In this document: in pieces, positions 7,797-16,561 of the stretch
Layout: the number at the start of each line of letters is the position of its first letter
Position numbering within the stretch: position 1 is the first letter of the stretch
Source of the DNA: Acidobacteriota bacterium
Lineage (GTDB): Bacteria; Acidobacteriota; Thermoanaerobaculia; Gp7-AA8
Direction of reading: 5' to 3'
DNA: 64,000 nucleotides
NCBI GenBank assembly: GCA_021325515.1
Contig: JAJPHC010000028.1
Coordinates: 62,001-126,000 of the forward strand
The notes under the pieces: generated by a model
The model's input: the letters and a program-made list of their open reading frames with translations, nothing else
Databases searched by the model: none
Told to the model about the DNA's origin: nothing
Program-made: the position numbers and the translations under genes

Positions 7797-8618
7797 CTAG
7801 TAAATTCGCATCGAGATATCGAGGGCCTGGACGGAGTGCGTCAGCGCGCCGATCGAGATGCGATCGACTCCTGTCTCGGCGTACTGCCTCACGTTTTCGA
7901 GAGTGATGCCGCCGGAGGACTCGAGAATGGCGCGGCCTGCGGTCCGCTCGACCGCGTCGCGCGTCTCCTCGGGCGTCATGTTGTCGAGCAGGATGAAGTC
8001 CGGTTCCTGCTCGAGCGCCTGATCGAGCTCGTACATGTTGCGCACCTCGATCATGATCTTCGCGAGGACGCGATGGGAGCGGATCCGGTCCAGCGCCGCG
8101 CGGATCGAGCCCGCGCGATCGATGTGGTTGTTCTTCACGAGATACATGTCGTGAAGGCCGAGCCGGTGATTCTCGCCGCCGCCGCATTTGACCGCGTATT
8201 TGTCGAGCAGGCGGAGGCCGGGCGCGGTCTTGCGCGTGTCGTAGATCTTCGCCTTCGTCCCCGCGATCGCATCGACGTAGCGCTTCGTCGTCGCGGCGAT
8301 GCCCGAAGCGCGCTGCATGAAGTTGAGTGCGGTTCGCTCGCCCGACAGAAGCGCGATCACGCTCGCCGTCACCTCGGCGACGACGTCGCCGGGCTCGACG
8401 AGCTCCCCGTCGCTGCGCAACGGAAAGAACTTCGCATCCTCGTCGAGCTCGGCAAAGGTCTCGGATGCGAACGGGAGCCCGGCCAGGATGCCGGGCGACT
8501 TGACGACGAATGACGCCCGCCCGCGATCGGCCGGCGCGAAGATCGCCTCGGCTGTAATGTCAGGGAGATCTTCATCGAGGGCGCGGCGGACCATGGCGGC
8601 GATATCGGAGCGATCCAT
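7797..8618 (-). CDS. nadC: Quinolinate phosphoribosyltransferase (nicotinate-nucleotide pyrophosphorylase)
   Basis: This 273-residue enzyme converts quinolinate and PRPP to nicotinate mononucleotide, CO2 and pyrophosphate in NAD synthesis. Family signatures are intact: ERTALNFMQRASGIAT-like, YDTRKTAPGLRLLDKYAVKCGGG with NHRLGLHD, then VKNNHI, EVRN and LLDNMTPEE. These include the catalytic and phosphate-binding Arg, His and Lys residues. Length is normal for NadC. No nadA or nadB lies nearby. It is transcribed away from ssrA, with 60 bases between the two 5' ends. Confidence 0.95.
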   Translation of the reverse strand: MDRSDIAAMVRRALDEDLPDITAEAIFAPADRGRASFVVKSPGILAGLPFASETFAELDEDAKFFPLRSDGELVEPGDVVAEVTASVIALLSGERTALNFMQRASGIAATTKRYVDAIAGTKAKIYDTRKTAPGLRLLDKYAVKCGGGENHRLGLHDMYLVKNNHIDRAGSIRAALDRIRSHRVLAKIMIEVRNMYELDQALEQEPDFILLDNMTPEETRDAVERTAGRAILESSGGITLENVRQYAETGVDRISIGALTHSVQALDISMRIY

Positions 8619-8678
8619 ATGCGGCGAAATTCTGACAGGCTATCGTTCGTTTTGCTCCGGTGAGTTCGTTGACAATTT

Positions 8679-9030
8679 GGGGGCGCACCGGCTTCGACGG
8701 GGACATGTCGGGGTCATGGTTGCATGCCGAGCTCGATTCGCTCGTAAAACCGATCGAAAAACACAAACGCGAACGATAACTTCGCCCTCGCAGCCTAAAA
8801 ACCTGTGAGCGCTCTCCCGTCACCTGCTCACGGTGAAGGGACAGAGCGTCATGATGTGAGCTGGTGATGCGCGCAACGCCTACGCGCGCGTCATGAGATC
8901 AAGAGGCTGGTCGTCGGACGGTTCCCGCTTTCCGGACAATCCGATGACGAGATCAAACGGAAAGACAAGCATGTAGTAGCCAGGCTGCCACTGCTCTCGG
9001 ACGCGGGTTCAATTCCCGCCGCCTCCACCA
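8679..9030 (+). ncRNA. ssrA: Transfer-messenger RNA (tmRNA)
   Basis: The 5' end GGGGGCG pairs with CGCCTCC before the terminal ACCA, giving the 7-bp acceptor stem with one G-U. The conserved CACCGGCTTCGACGG segment follows the 5' end, and GGGTTCAATTCCCGCC forms the T arm at the 3' end. The tag frame runs to TAA at 8796-8798 and ends in ANDNFALAA, the expected degradation tag terminus. It rescues stalled ribosomes together with SmpB. The CCA is genome-encoded. A broken glycan gene ends only five bases beyond the 3' end in the opposite direction, and tmRNA 3' ends are common island integration sites. Confidence 0.97.
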
Positions 9031-9034
9031 ACAC

Positions 9035-9624
9035 TCAGTCGTCTTCTTTCACGCGGCCATCGTCCAGCCGATAGCTCCGGCCGCATTCTTCGCATCGCGC
9101 GCGCTGCTGTTCGAATCGCAGTGCCGGCCCGCAACGGCAGACCCATCCGACCCGGCGCGCAGGGACACCGGCCATCAACGCATATTCGTCGACGTCTTTC
9201 GTCACGACCGCGCCTGCAGCGATGAAGGCCCAGGCGCCGATCGTCCCGCCGCAGACGATCGTGGCATTCGCTCCGATCGTCGCGCCGCGCTTCACCACGG
9301 TGCGTGCATACGGCTCGCGGTCCTTGCGCGGAAATGCAGACCGCGGCGTACGCACGTTCGTGAACACCATGCTCGGACCGCAGAAGACATCATCTTCCAG
9401 CGTCACCCCGTCGTAGATCGAGACGTTGTTCTGGACCCGCACGTTATTGCCAAGCACACAGCCGTTCGCCACGAAGACGTTCTGGCCGAGGGAACAACGC
9501 TCACCGATGACGGCACCGGGATGACGTGGCAGAAGTGCCAGATCTTCGTCCCGGCCCCGATCGATGCGCCATCGTCGACGAAGGATGTTTGGTGAATGAA
9601 GACAGACTCGTTTTTGTCGCTCAT
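9035..9624 (-). pseudogene. WbpD/WlbB-like left-handed beta-helix sugar N-acetyltransferase, frameshifted
   Basis: Two overlapping frames together encode one hexapeptide-repeat acetyltransferase of about 197 residues. The N-terminal frame gives [17 protein letters not shown] and [12 protein letters not shown]. The second frame gives [38 protein letters not shown] and [16 protein letters not shown], closely like UDP-2-acetamido-3-amino-glucuronate N-acetyltransferase. The shift lies at 9514-9520, where one G seems missing from a CCGGG run; the gene length is 3n-1. A Cys-rich tail ([17 protein letters not shown]) adds a possible zinc knuckle. It is either a decayed gene or a sequencing error. 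Confidence 0.8.
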
Positions 9625-9626
9625 GT

Positions 9627-10575
9627 TCAATCGCTCAGCGCTGCAAGAAAAGAGTGCTCGTTCTCCCGGTTACGGACGACAGGCGCGCTTCGAATCGCAT
9701 GCACCAGCTCGATGGATGGACGTGCATCCGCGACACCCGGACCATGCCCGTCGAGAATGCTGCGATACGCCATGGTGTGCAGATCGCCGAATCCTTCGGT
9801 GAACTCCAGCTCCTCACCATCGATGGAGATGCTGCGGCGGCTGGTGCGGCCCTCATCACCGGGCAGCCGCGCAAGGTCATTCGGATCGATCGACAGGAGC
9901 CAGCGCACGTCCGCGCGCTCGAGCTCGAGAAATCCGGCCATGCGCGACGGCTCCTTCCAATGCAATTCGACTCGCGAGGCCGGCCCGAAGAGCCACAGCA
10001 ACAGATCGAACATGTGAATGCCGATGTTCGTGGCGAGTCCGCCCGAACGCTCCTCGCTGCCTTTCCATGACACGTGATACCAGGGCCCTCGCCGCGTCAT
10101 GTACGTCAGTGTCACCTGCCTGCGAGACGAGTCATCGGCCAGGCGTCCCCGCAATGCGACCAATGCAGGATGCAATCGCAACTGCAGGATTGTGTGAATG
10201 CGGCGGCCGGTCTCGGCCTGCAGCGCATCGAGCGCATCGAGATTCCAGGGATTGATGACGAGCGGCTTCTCGCAAATCGCATCCGCCCCCTATCCGCAGC
10301 GCGAGCCGGATATGCGCATCGTGGAGGTAGTTCGGCGAACAGATCGACACGTAGTGGACGCGGCCCGCCTCCGGCCCGCGGCGCAGCTTTTCCAGGTAGC
10401 GGTCGAACCGCTCGATCTCGCGAAAGAATCGGATGTTGAACGAGTAGCTGTCGAGAATGCCGACGGAATCATTAGGATCGGTGGCCGCAACGATCACGTT
10501 CTGCGTGTCGCGGATCGCTACCAGATGCCGCGGAGCAACGAATCCGCCGGCGCCGATCAATGCAAAATTCTGCAA
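9627..10575 (-). pseudogene. Gfo/Idh/MocA-family sugar dehydrogenase (WlbA/WbpB-like), frameshifted
   Basis: The N-terminal frame has the Rossmann start FALIGAGGFVAPRHL and YVSICSPNYLHDAHIRLALR. The frame is then lost, and the correct reading ICEKPLVINPWNLDAL, with the EKP catalytic lysine motif, appears in the next frame and continues to the C-terminus (MRLHPALVALRGRL, GGLATNIGIHMFDLLLWLFG). One extra C in the five-C run at 10286-10290 explains it; the total length is 3n+1. Such enzymes oxidise UDP-GlcNAc uronate at C3, the step before the transaminase and the acetyltransferase next door. A TTG start is inferred. Confidence 0.8.
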
Positions 10576-10598
10576 CGCTGCAAGTCTATGTCATCGAG

Positions 10599-12299
10599 TC
10601 ACGGCTGAAACAGGCGACGCGTCTCGCACACATACAGCGTCGTCTCCATGTAGGGAACGCCGGCGCTCTCCACCGGAATGATCGAGTGAGACGCGTGCCG
10701 GAGGACCATCCGGCCCCGCTCACTGACTGCGCCCGGTCCGCGTGCGGAGACGAACACGAACTGCCCGACGCCATGCCGCAACAGCTCGCTGCCGAGCTTT
10801 CGCAATTGCGCATCGCCGTACACCATCATGAATTTCTTCTCGTAGAAGATCGACCCCATCTCCTCCGGCAGCCAGAAGACGTCGGTCACCACATACTCAG
10901 GCTCCGCCGATCGAATCGCCTGAAGAAGGCGCTGCGTCGCTTCGGCCTTCCGGTACAGAAGCGCGATTCCGACACACTGCACTGCGACCGCGATCACGAG
11001 CACGGCCATCACCAGTAAGCGAGGCAACCGGCCCGAGGCTCCCAGCGCAGTAGCCGCGCCCACCGCGAGCGGCGCGATAAACGGCATGAGCGGAAGGTAG
11101 TGTCGCGGCGCCCAGATCAGCGCAACCCACTCCGGATTCAACATCGCGCAACTACCAGCGACGTAGAGAGCCTACATGATCAGCACGAAGCGGACACCGC
11201 TTCCGCCGGCGGGCAGCAGTTCCCGGACGCCCGCCAGCAGCAGCGCCACAAACGGCAGTGCGGGAAAGAAGCCCTGCGTCCATGCGGTCCGAAAGACAGG
11301 ATCCTGAGCGGCGACGAATCGCGCGACCCAAAGCAGACCACAGATCGCCACGAGAGCCAGGAGCACGAGACGCAGTCGCCGGATGCGCTCTCCCTGCATG
11401 AAGGCAAGTCCGAGCAGCAGCACGGCCGGAGCCGCCAGCAATATGCTGATCATCACCTGCTCATCTGCGGAGAGCAGAATGACGTACGCCGACCTAACCA
11501 TCCGCTGCACCAATGCTCCGGCTCCGGACCGGCCGAGTGTTCCATACGTGGTGCCGTGTAAGCCGAGCGGATGTCCGAACAGATGCCGGTTGAGGATCCA
11601 GACCGGCGCGAGCACCACCGACTGCCCCGCCACCATCGCAATCAGCGGACGCACCGCTCGCGCTGTAGCGACGTACGCCCCGAAGATCGCGGCCGCCAGC
11701 AGATATCCCTCCTCGCGGAACACGGTCGAGATGCCGAGGAGCGCTCCCGCTGCGAGCAGGATCGCGTAACGCCGCTCCAGCTCTTCTTTGCCGAGAATGA
11801 GAACGATTGCCGCCGTCGAGAGGAGCACTGCAAGCGTGTGCTCCCAGAAGACGACGGAGTAGAAGAAGATCGGCGTACCGAGAGCGGTAAACAGGATCGC
11901 CGCAGGAATGGAGCAGGAGAGCTTCAACCGCTTCATGATGCGAGGCACGAGCAGCAGAAGAGTCACGCCCGAGACGAAGGGAATGATGCGCAATCCGCCG
12001 AATCCGAAAAGGCGGAGCAGATACGCGGAGATCCATGGAAAGTAGAACGGCGCGATCGAATAGCAGGAACCGTTCTTCCGCTGAAAACGCCCGGCGTCCG
12101 TTGGAAAGAATTCGAAGCCGCGATCGACACTCGCCGCCGGATAGGCGATCGAGACATGAGTAAATCGCGACAGCGCGATGCTCTGCGCCTGGATGCATTT
12201 GTTGCCGGCGTCGGTGATCCAGAAAACGCCGGCCGGTGTCGTGAGGATCACCGCTGCGAAGAGGAGAGCAGCCAGCGCGATCGAGATCCGCTTGCTCAT
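10599..12299 (-). pseudogene. Polytopic ArnT/PMT-like glycosyltransferase interrupted by an amber codon
   Basis: The frame is continuous for 566 residues apart from one TAG at 11172-11174. The first part (375 codons) starts MSKRISIALAALLFA and has many hydrophobic helices; TITDAGNK-like and DRGFEFFPTDAGRF segments lie in the first periplasmic loop. After the stop the same frame continues with WVALIWAPRHYLPLMPFIAP, typical of PMT-superfamily C-terminal helices, and a soluble tail. It resembles lipid-linked sugar transferases that modify glycans. The start overlaps the epimerase stop (ATGA). It may be a real nonsense mutation or a base-call error. Confidence 0.72.
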
Positions 12300-12929
12300 C
12301 GCCGGGCGGCGGCTTCGAGCATCCAGTCGCGTGTGAACGCCAGCCCCTCGTCCATCGTGTAGCGCGGCACCCAATGCAGCATCCGGCGGATCTTGTCGAT
12401 GTTGACGACGCGGCGGCGAATGTTGTCGATGTCGCGCCGGTCGACGTGCTCGACCGGCACCTCGCGGCCGAACACCGTCATCAGCTTCCGCGTGAGCGTA
12501 TTCACATCCGTTTCGAAGCCGGTGCCGATGTTGAATACTTCGCCCACGCTGCGCGGTGAGATTGCCGCCAGCAGCGTCGCCTCCACGGAGTCATCGATGT
12601 AGGTGAAGTCACGCGTCTGCAACCCGTCTCCATGGATGACGATGGGTTGCCCGTCGACGATGGCCTGACAGAAACGCGCAATGACGCCGCAATACGGGTT
12701 CACCGGATCCTGCCCCGGGCCATAGACGTTCGAATAGCGCACGATGGAAACGGGGACTCCGTACGACTCGTGAAACGCCTGGCAGTAACTCTCCCCTGCA
12801 TAAACTGTGACCGCGGCACGAAGCTCGGCGAGGCGCCGCACCATCCTCGAGCCGAACGAAACCGGCACCTCCGGTGACGAGAACGTTGCGCCCGCCAAGC
12901 TGTTCCAATCCGATCTGCTTGCGCTTCAA
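12296..12929 (-). pseudogene. NAD-dependent sugar epimerase, frameshifted and internally deleted
   Basis: The N-terminal frame carries GRNVLVTGGAGF, the NAD-binding loop. An extra A near 12856 then shifts the frame. The restored frame reads VRRLAELRAAVTV and jumps at once to YAGESYCQAFHESYGVP, a segment that normally lies about 100 residues later. About 100 codons containing the catalytic Ser and YxxxK are therefore missing. The C-terminal half (VRYSNVYGPGQDPVNPY, RDFTYIDDSVEATLLA) is well conserved. The product cannot be an active epimerase, and unlike its neighbours this gene is broken by more than a single-base error. Confidence 0.82.
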
Positions 12930-12942
12930 ACGTAAACGTCCG

Positions 12943-13645
12943 TCATTGCTTCATCCCGAGGGCGAGATAGACGAGCGGTCGGAAGATCAACCACCAGTCG
13001 CGGACCGGCCGCATCTTCGTCGTCCCCTGATCGTGATATCGGATCGTGATCGGCACCTCGCAGATTCGCTTGCCCGTCTTCACCGCCTTGTACAGGAGAT
13101 AGGGCTCGAGCTCATAGCGGTCGAGCCATTCCTGCTCGATGCGGATCTGCGGATCGTCGATCATCGAAAGCCGGAAGGCGCGAAATCCGTTCGTCGCGTC
13201 CGTGCATGGGAAGCCCGTCACCAGGCGGAACACGAGCGCGTATGCGAACGTAGTGACGCGCCGAAACGCGTTGATGCCCACAGCGCGTCCTCCCGGCAGC
13301 CGCCGCGAGCCCTGGACGAAATCGAAGCGTCCCTCGTGAATCGGCTCGAGAACGCGAGGGAGCTCCGATGGCTCATGTTGATCGTCGCCCGAGAGGATGA
13401 CGACCGCGTCACAACCCGCATCGCGTACGAAGAGAATGCCGCTGCGAATCGCCGCTCCCACTCCTCGATTCACTTCGTGGCGGATCACGGTGGCACCGAG
13501 TCCTTCCGCCACCTCCTTCGTTCGATCGGATGAATGATCGTCGACGACGACCACGAGATCTACGGCGCCTGGCGGAATCTTGTTCAGGACAAGACCGATC
13601 TTCGCTTCTTCGTTGTAAGGCGGGAATTACCGCCGCGACTCGCAT
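12943..13645 (-). pseudogene. GT2 family glycosyltransferase (dolichol-phosphate-mannose-synthase-like), frameshifted
   Basis: The start MRVAAVIPA is followed in another frame by YNEEAKIGLVLNKIP and VVVVDDHSSDRT, the GT-A nucleotide-binding start. The rest is intact: RGVGAAIRSGI, VILSGDDQHEPSELP with a metal-binding acidic pair, GSRRLPGGRAVG and DATNGFRAFR. An extra A in the AA pair at 13617-13618 explains the shift, and the total length is 3n+1. It lacks the GtrA-type C-terminal membrane domain. The downstream epimerase start lies 13 bases beyond its stop. Probable role: transfer of a sugar to a lipid carrier before decay. Confidence 0.8.
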
Positions 13646-13690
13646 TGCGTCGGCGGGATTGTACCCGAGGTGCTCCAGGCCTCAGGACGC

Positions 13691-13740
13691 TCACACCGCG
13701 GTGGCCGTCACGACATATCGCTGATGCGTTCCCGGGTGTC
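13691..13740 (-). pseudogene. Fragment of a sortase 3' end
   Basis: Read on the minus strand this gives PGTHQRYVVTATAV and a stop. It matches the C-terminal PGTHQRYVVMATA of the intact sortase at 15980-16561. Thirty-three of 34 bases (13702-13735) are identical to 16009-16042, in the same orientation 2.3 kb away. It lies between the sulfatase-like and GT2 pseudogenes. It looks like the leftover end of a second sortase copy or a recombination scar. Confidence 0.65.
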
Positions 13741-13762
13741 CAATGGGATGAGAGAGCATTGC

Positions 13763-15800
13763 TCAGTGCAGATACCCGAGAGCTCGCAGCCGTTGAGTGG
13801 CCTCGCGATCGAGGGGACGAACCGGCGACGCTTGCGGCCGCATCCGAGCAAGCATGCTGATGCTTTCCAGAAGTCTGGCGCTGACTGACTCGTCGAGACG
13901 AGGTATCGTAATGGACTCATCGGGGCTGGCCACGAGGTCAACATACCGGACAGCCCCTCCCTCGCCGGCGATGAGCTTCCACCGCTCGCTGATCGCGGCC
14001 GTGAGTCTGGTACCACCATTCCCGTTGACGTGCGCGGCTTTGAATCCTTCGCTCAGAACGACGCGCCGCGGCGGTTGGCTCGCAAACCACGAGATCCCAT
14101 CATGTCGGTGCGGAGACCGGCACGACGCCGCGTCGAGAATCGTCGGAAAGACATCGTTCAGACTGACGACTTCCGGACGCCTGCCCGCATTCGTTTGATG
14201 CGGAAACTTGACGATCAGAGGCACATGGATCAGCTCCTGATAGACGGTATTGCCGTGAAGGAAGAAACCCTTATCGCCAAACCCTTCCCCATGATCCGAG
14301 GTAATGATGATCAGAGTGTTGTCGTAGAGGTTGAGAGAACGTAGTGTCGCGAGGAGCCGCCCTACTGCCGAATCGACATAGGCGATCGCACCATCGTACC
14401 GCGCTGCGAGGTGCTCGCGCTGGGAGCTCGGCACATGCCAATGCTCGTGGTTGTTGTCGGCCGAGAGTTGTTCGACGATCGCGCGCGTATCGAGGTCGTT
14501 ACCCTCGCCGTCGAACATTCGCGAAAACGATCGCGGCGATTCGTACGGCGCATGCGCATCCAGAAAATTCACGAAGAGAAAGAACGGCGCACTGCGTGCC
14601 GCCACCGCTCGGAGCAGGGCATCCGTCTCCCCTTCGATACTGCCGGCGGGACGGTAACCAGGCTCGGCCGACACCCACGGCCAGCACGCCGCGTTTCGTG
14701 GCAGGTAGGGCGGATCACTGCAGACGCGCGCATCGTGATACTGAAATCCTCGGGAGAGCCCAAAGGCCTTCCCCAGAAATGCACTATTGGCCACAACGGC
14801 AAGCGTCGTGTAGCCAGCCCGCGAAAGCGACTCTGCCAGCGTCGTTTCCGATGGCGAAAGTACGCGGCCCTCAACCTCGAGATTGTTCCCGTGCGCGGAA
14901 CCGTAGAGTCCCGTGAACATGGAGGTATGCGACGGCAGCGTGTAGTTAGACGGTGCGATCGCGTTCAGAAAAAGTGTCGAGCGCTCTGCGAGGCGAGAGA
15001 GATTCGGTGCCGTATCGCGCCGGTAACCGTACGACGGCAGATGATCGGCTCTGACGGTATCCAGCGTGATGAGGATGACGTTCGGCCGCCCCGAACCCGC
15101 ATCGCGATCCGGCGGGAGGTGCATCCAGGTTCGATTCAACGCCCAGGCCGGCATCGCCACCACGAGTGCCAGAAGAATTTCGGGTCGCCTCCCCCATCTG
15201 CTGGCTCGCCATCCGGGCCACATGAACCCAGCCAGCAATACGAGCAGCGCTGCCGCGACTGCCGCGAGCAGCCTGAGTCCGATCGCCTGACCCGAGAGCC
15301 ACTCCCGACCGACGAACACCGGCGCGAGAAGGAGAAGAGAAACGAGGTATGTCAGCGTCGCCGCGTTCTATGTCGGCTACCCAGGGATCGAGCAGCCAGC
15401 CGAGCCGGCTCATCCACGCCGGGGAGACGGTCGCTGCTGCGGCAAGACAGCTGATTCCCGCAGTGAGTGCCACCGCCCCCAGTGCGAAAAAACCCAGTTG
15501 ACGCCATGCTGCAACCAGAAAGAGGAGAGCGACAACGACACCGGGCAGCGCCATTTCAAGCCGATCTCGAGCCGGCGCACTCACTCCCGACATCGAGGCT
15601 CCGCGTCCGGCAACGCCGCAGAGAAAGCCCACAAGAAGCGGATCGGCGATGAACGGCAGAAAAAGAACCGCGGGGCTGACCGACACGAACAGATATTGCG
15701 GCGCGAAGGGGCTGAGGATCGACGCAAAGAGGCACTCGATCGAGGCAAACGCCAGGCCGGCAAATGCGCCCGCGCGGACGGAGCTCCAGACGCTTCTCAA
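13763..15800 (-). pseudogene. Membrane sulfatase-fold hydrolase/transferase, frameshifted
   Basis: Two frames together encode about 679 residues. The N-terminal membrane part starts RSVWSSVRAGAFAGLAFASI and has several helices. The alkaline-phosphatase-fold domain begins at PNVILITLDTVRADHLPSYG. An extra T at 15369 separates the frames (length 3n+1). The nucleophile loop reads NYTLPSHTSMFTG. It lacks the Cys or Ser needed for formylglycine in true sulfatases, so a Thr may serve, as in phosphoethanolamine or phosphoglycerol transferases. Other metal-site segments (LDAHAPYE, TSDHGEGFGDKG) are intact. A TTG start is inferred. Confidence 0.78.
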
Positions 15801-15979
15801 GGCTTCGATCCTACGCGACTTCGCTCATCCCGCAACATGTTTGTGCATGCGTCAGCGCTGCGCTTTCACAATCTTCTTCCATGATCGACCGTCCATTCCA
15901 GCCGCGTTGAGCAATGCCTCATCTGATGTTCCGGGCATGGGCGGTCATTGCGATGACACGAAGGACGTGCAAGCGTACC

Positions 15980-16561
15980 TCACTTTGTCTCCGCACCCGC
16001 GCGCGCAGTGGCCATCACGACATATCGCTGATGCGTTCCCGGCCGGACGGCATCGAATGGATAGCACGTAATCAATGTCAGCTCCTGCTGGGTCGTGGGT
16101 GCGAGGAGGAACGTATCGCGGTCGGTCGCGATGCGCCTGGCGGTCACGCGATAGCGGATCACGCGGCCCGCGGGTGTCTGCAGCGTGATCACATCGCCAA
16201 TGCGGACGTCGCGCAGCATCGAGAACTGCGTGTCGCGATGTGCGGAGATCACGCAGTTCCCCTTCTGGCCCGGCAGCGCGGTGCCGTCGACATGGCCCGG
16301 GCCCCAGGCGAGCGTCCGGCCGCTCGCGCCGGCGAGCACGATGTAGCCGTAGCCCAGGCGGGGGAACTCGAGCTTCGCCAGCGGCACCGTATCCGCCCAG
16401 CGCCACGGCTTCACCTCGCGCTCGCCGCGCAGCGTGCGGTCCCACGCACGCTGCAGCAGCGCCTGTCCAACCACTCCCTTCGCGTAGATGCGCACCGCGT
16501 CGCCGAAGAAGATCACACCCATGAGCGCGAGGATGCAACTGATGGTTAGACGCCGGCTCAT
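15980..16561 (-). CDS. GN-type (class D-like) sortase
   Basis: This 193-residue sortase has an N-terminal membrane anchor (about residues 7-25). The catalytic histidine is in NCVISAHRDTQF, the cysteine in ELTLITCYPFDAV and the arginine downstream in PGTHQRYVV. It should cut its substrate at an LPxTx-like signal and attach or process it at the cytoplasmic membrane. Its start overlaps the stop of the upstream VIT/vWA protein (ATGA), which ends in LPSTA plus a hydrophobic tail, so the dedicated substrate is encoded next door. This pairing is the known GN-sortase and 'marine proteobacterial sortase target' arrangement. Confidence 0.9.
   Translation of the reverse strand: MSRRLTISCILALMGVIFFGDAVRIYAKGVVGQALLQRAWDRTLRGEREVKPWRWADTVPLAKLEFPRLGYGYIVLAGASGRTLAWGPGHVDGTALPGQKGNCVISAHRDTQFSMLRDVRIGDVITLQTPAGRVIRYRVTARRIATDRDTFLLAPTTQQELTLITCYPFDAVRPGTHQRYVVMATARAGAETK
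16009..16042. repeat. 34-bp direct repeat, second copy at 13702-13735
   Basis: This stretch within the 3' end of the sortase gene recurs at 13702-13735 with one mismatch and in the same orientation. The copies bracket the sulfatase-like pseudogene. The match ends abruptly on both sides, so it is a short duplicated segment and not part of a longer homologous gene. Confidence 0.85.

Noticed and set aside
8668-8680. TTGACAATTT as the -35 box of ssrA
   Set aside because: It ends at the first base of the mature tmRNA, so it is too close to be its own promoter. No good alternative was seen in the 60-base gap.
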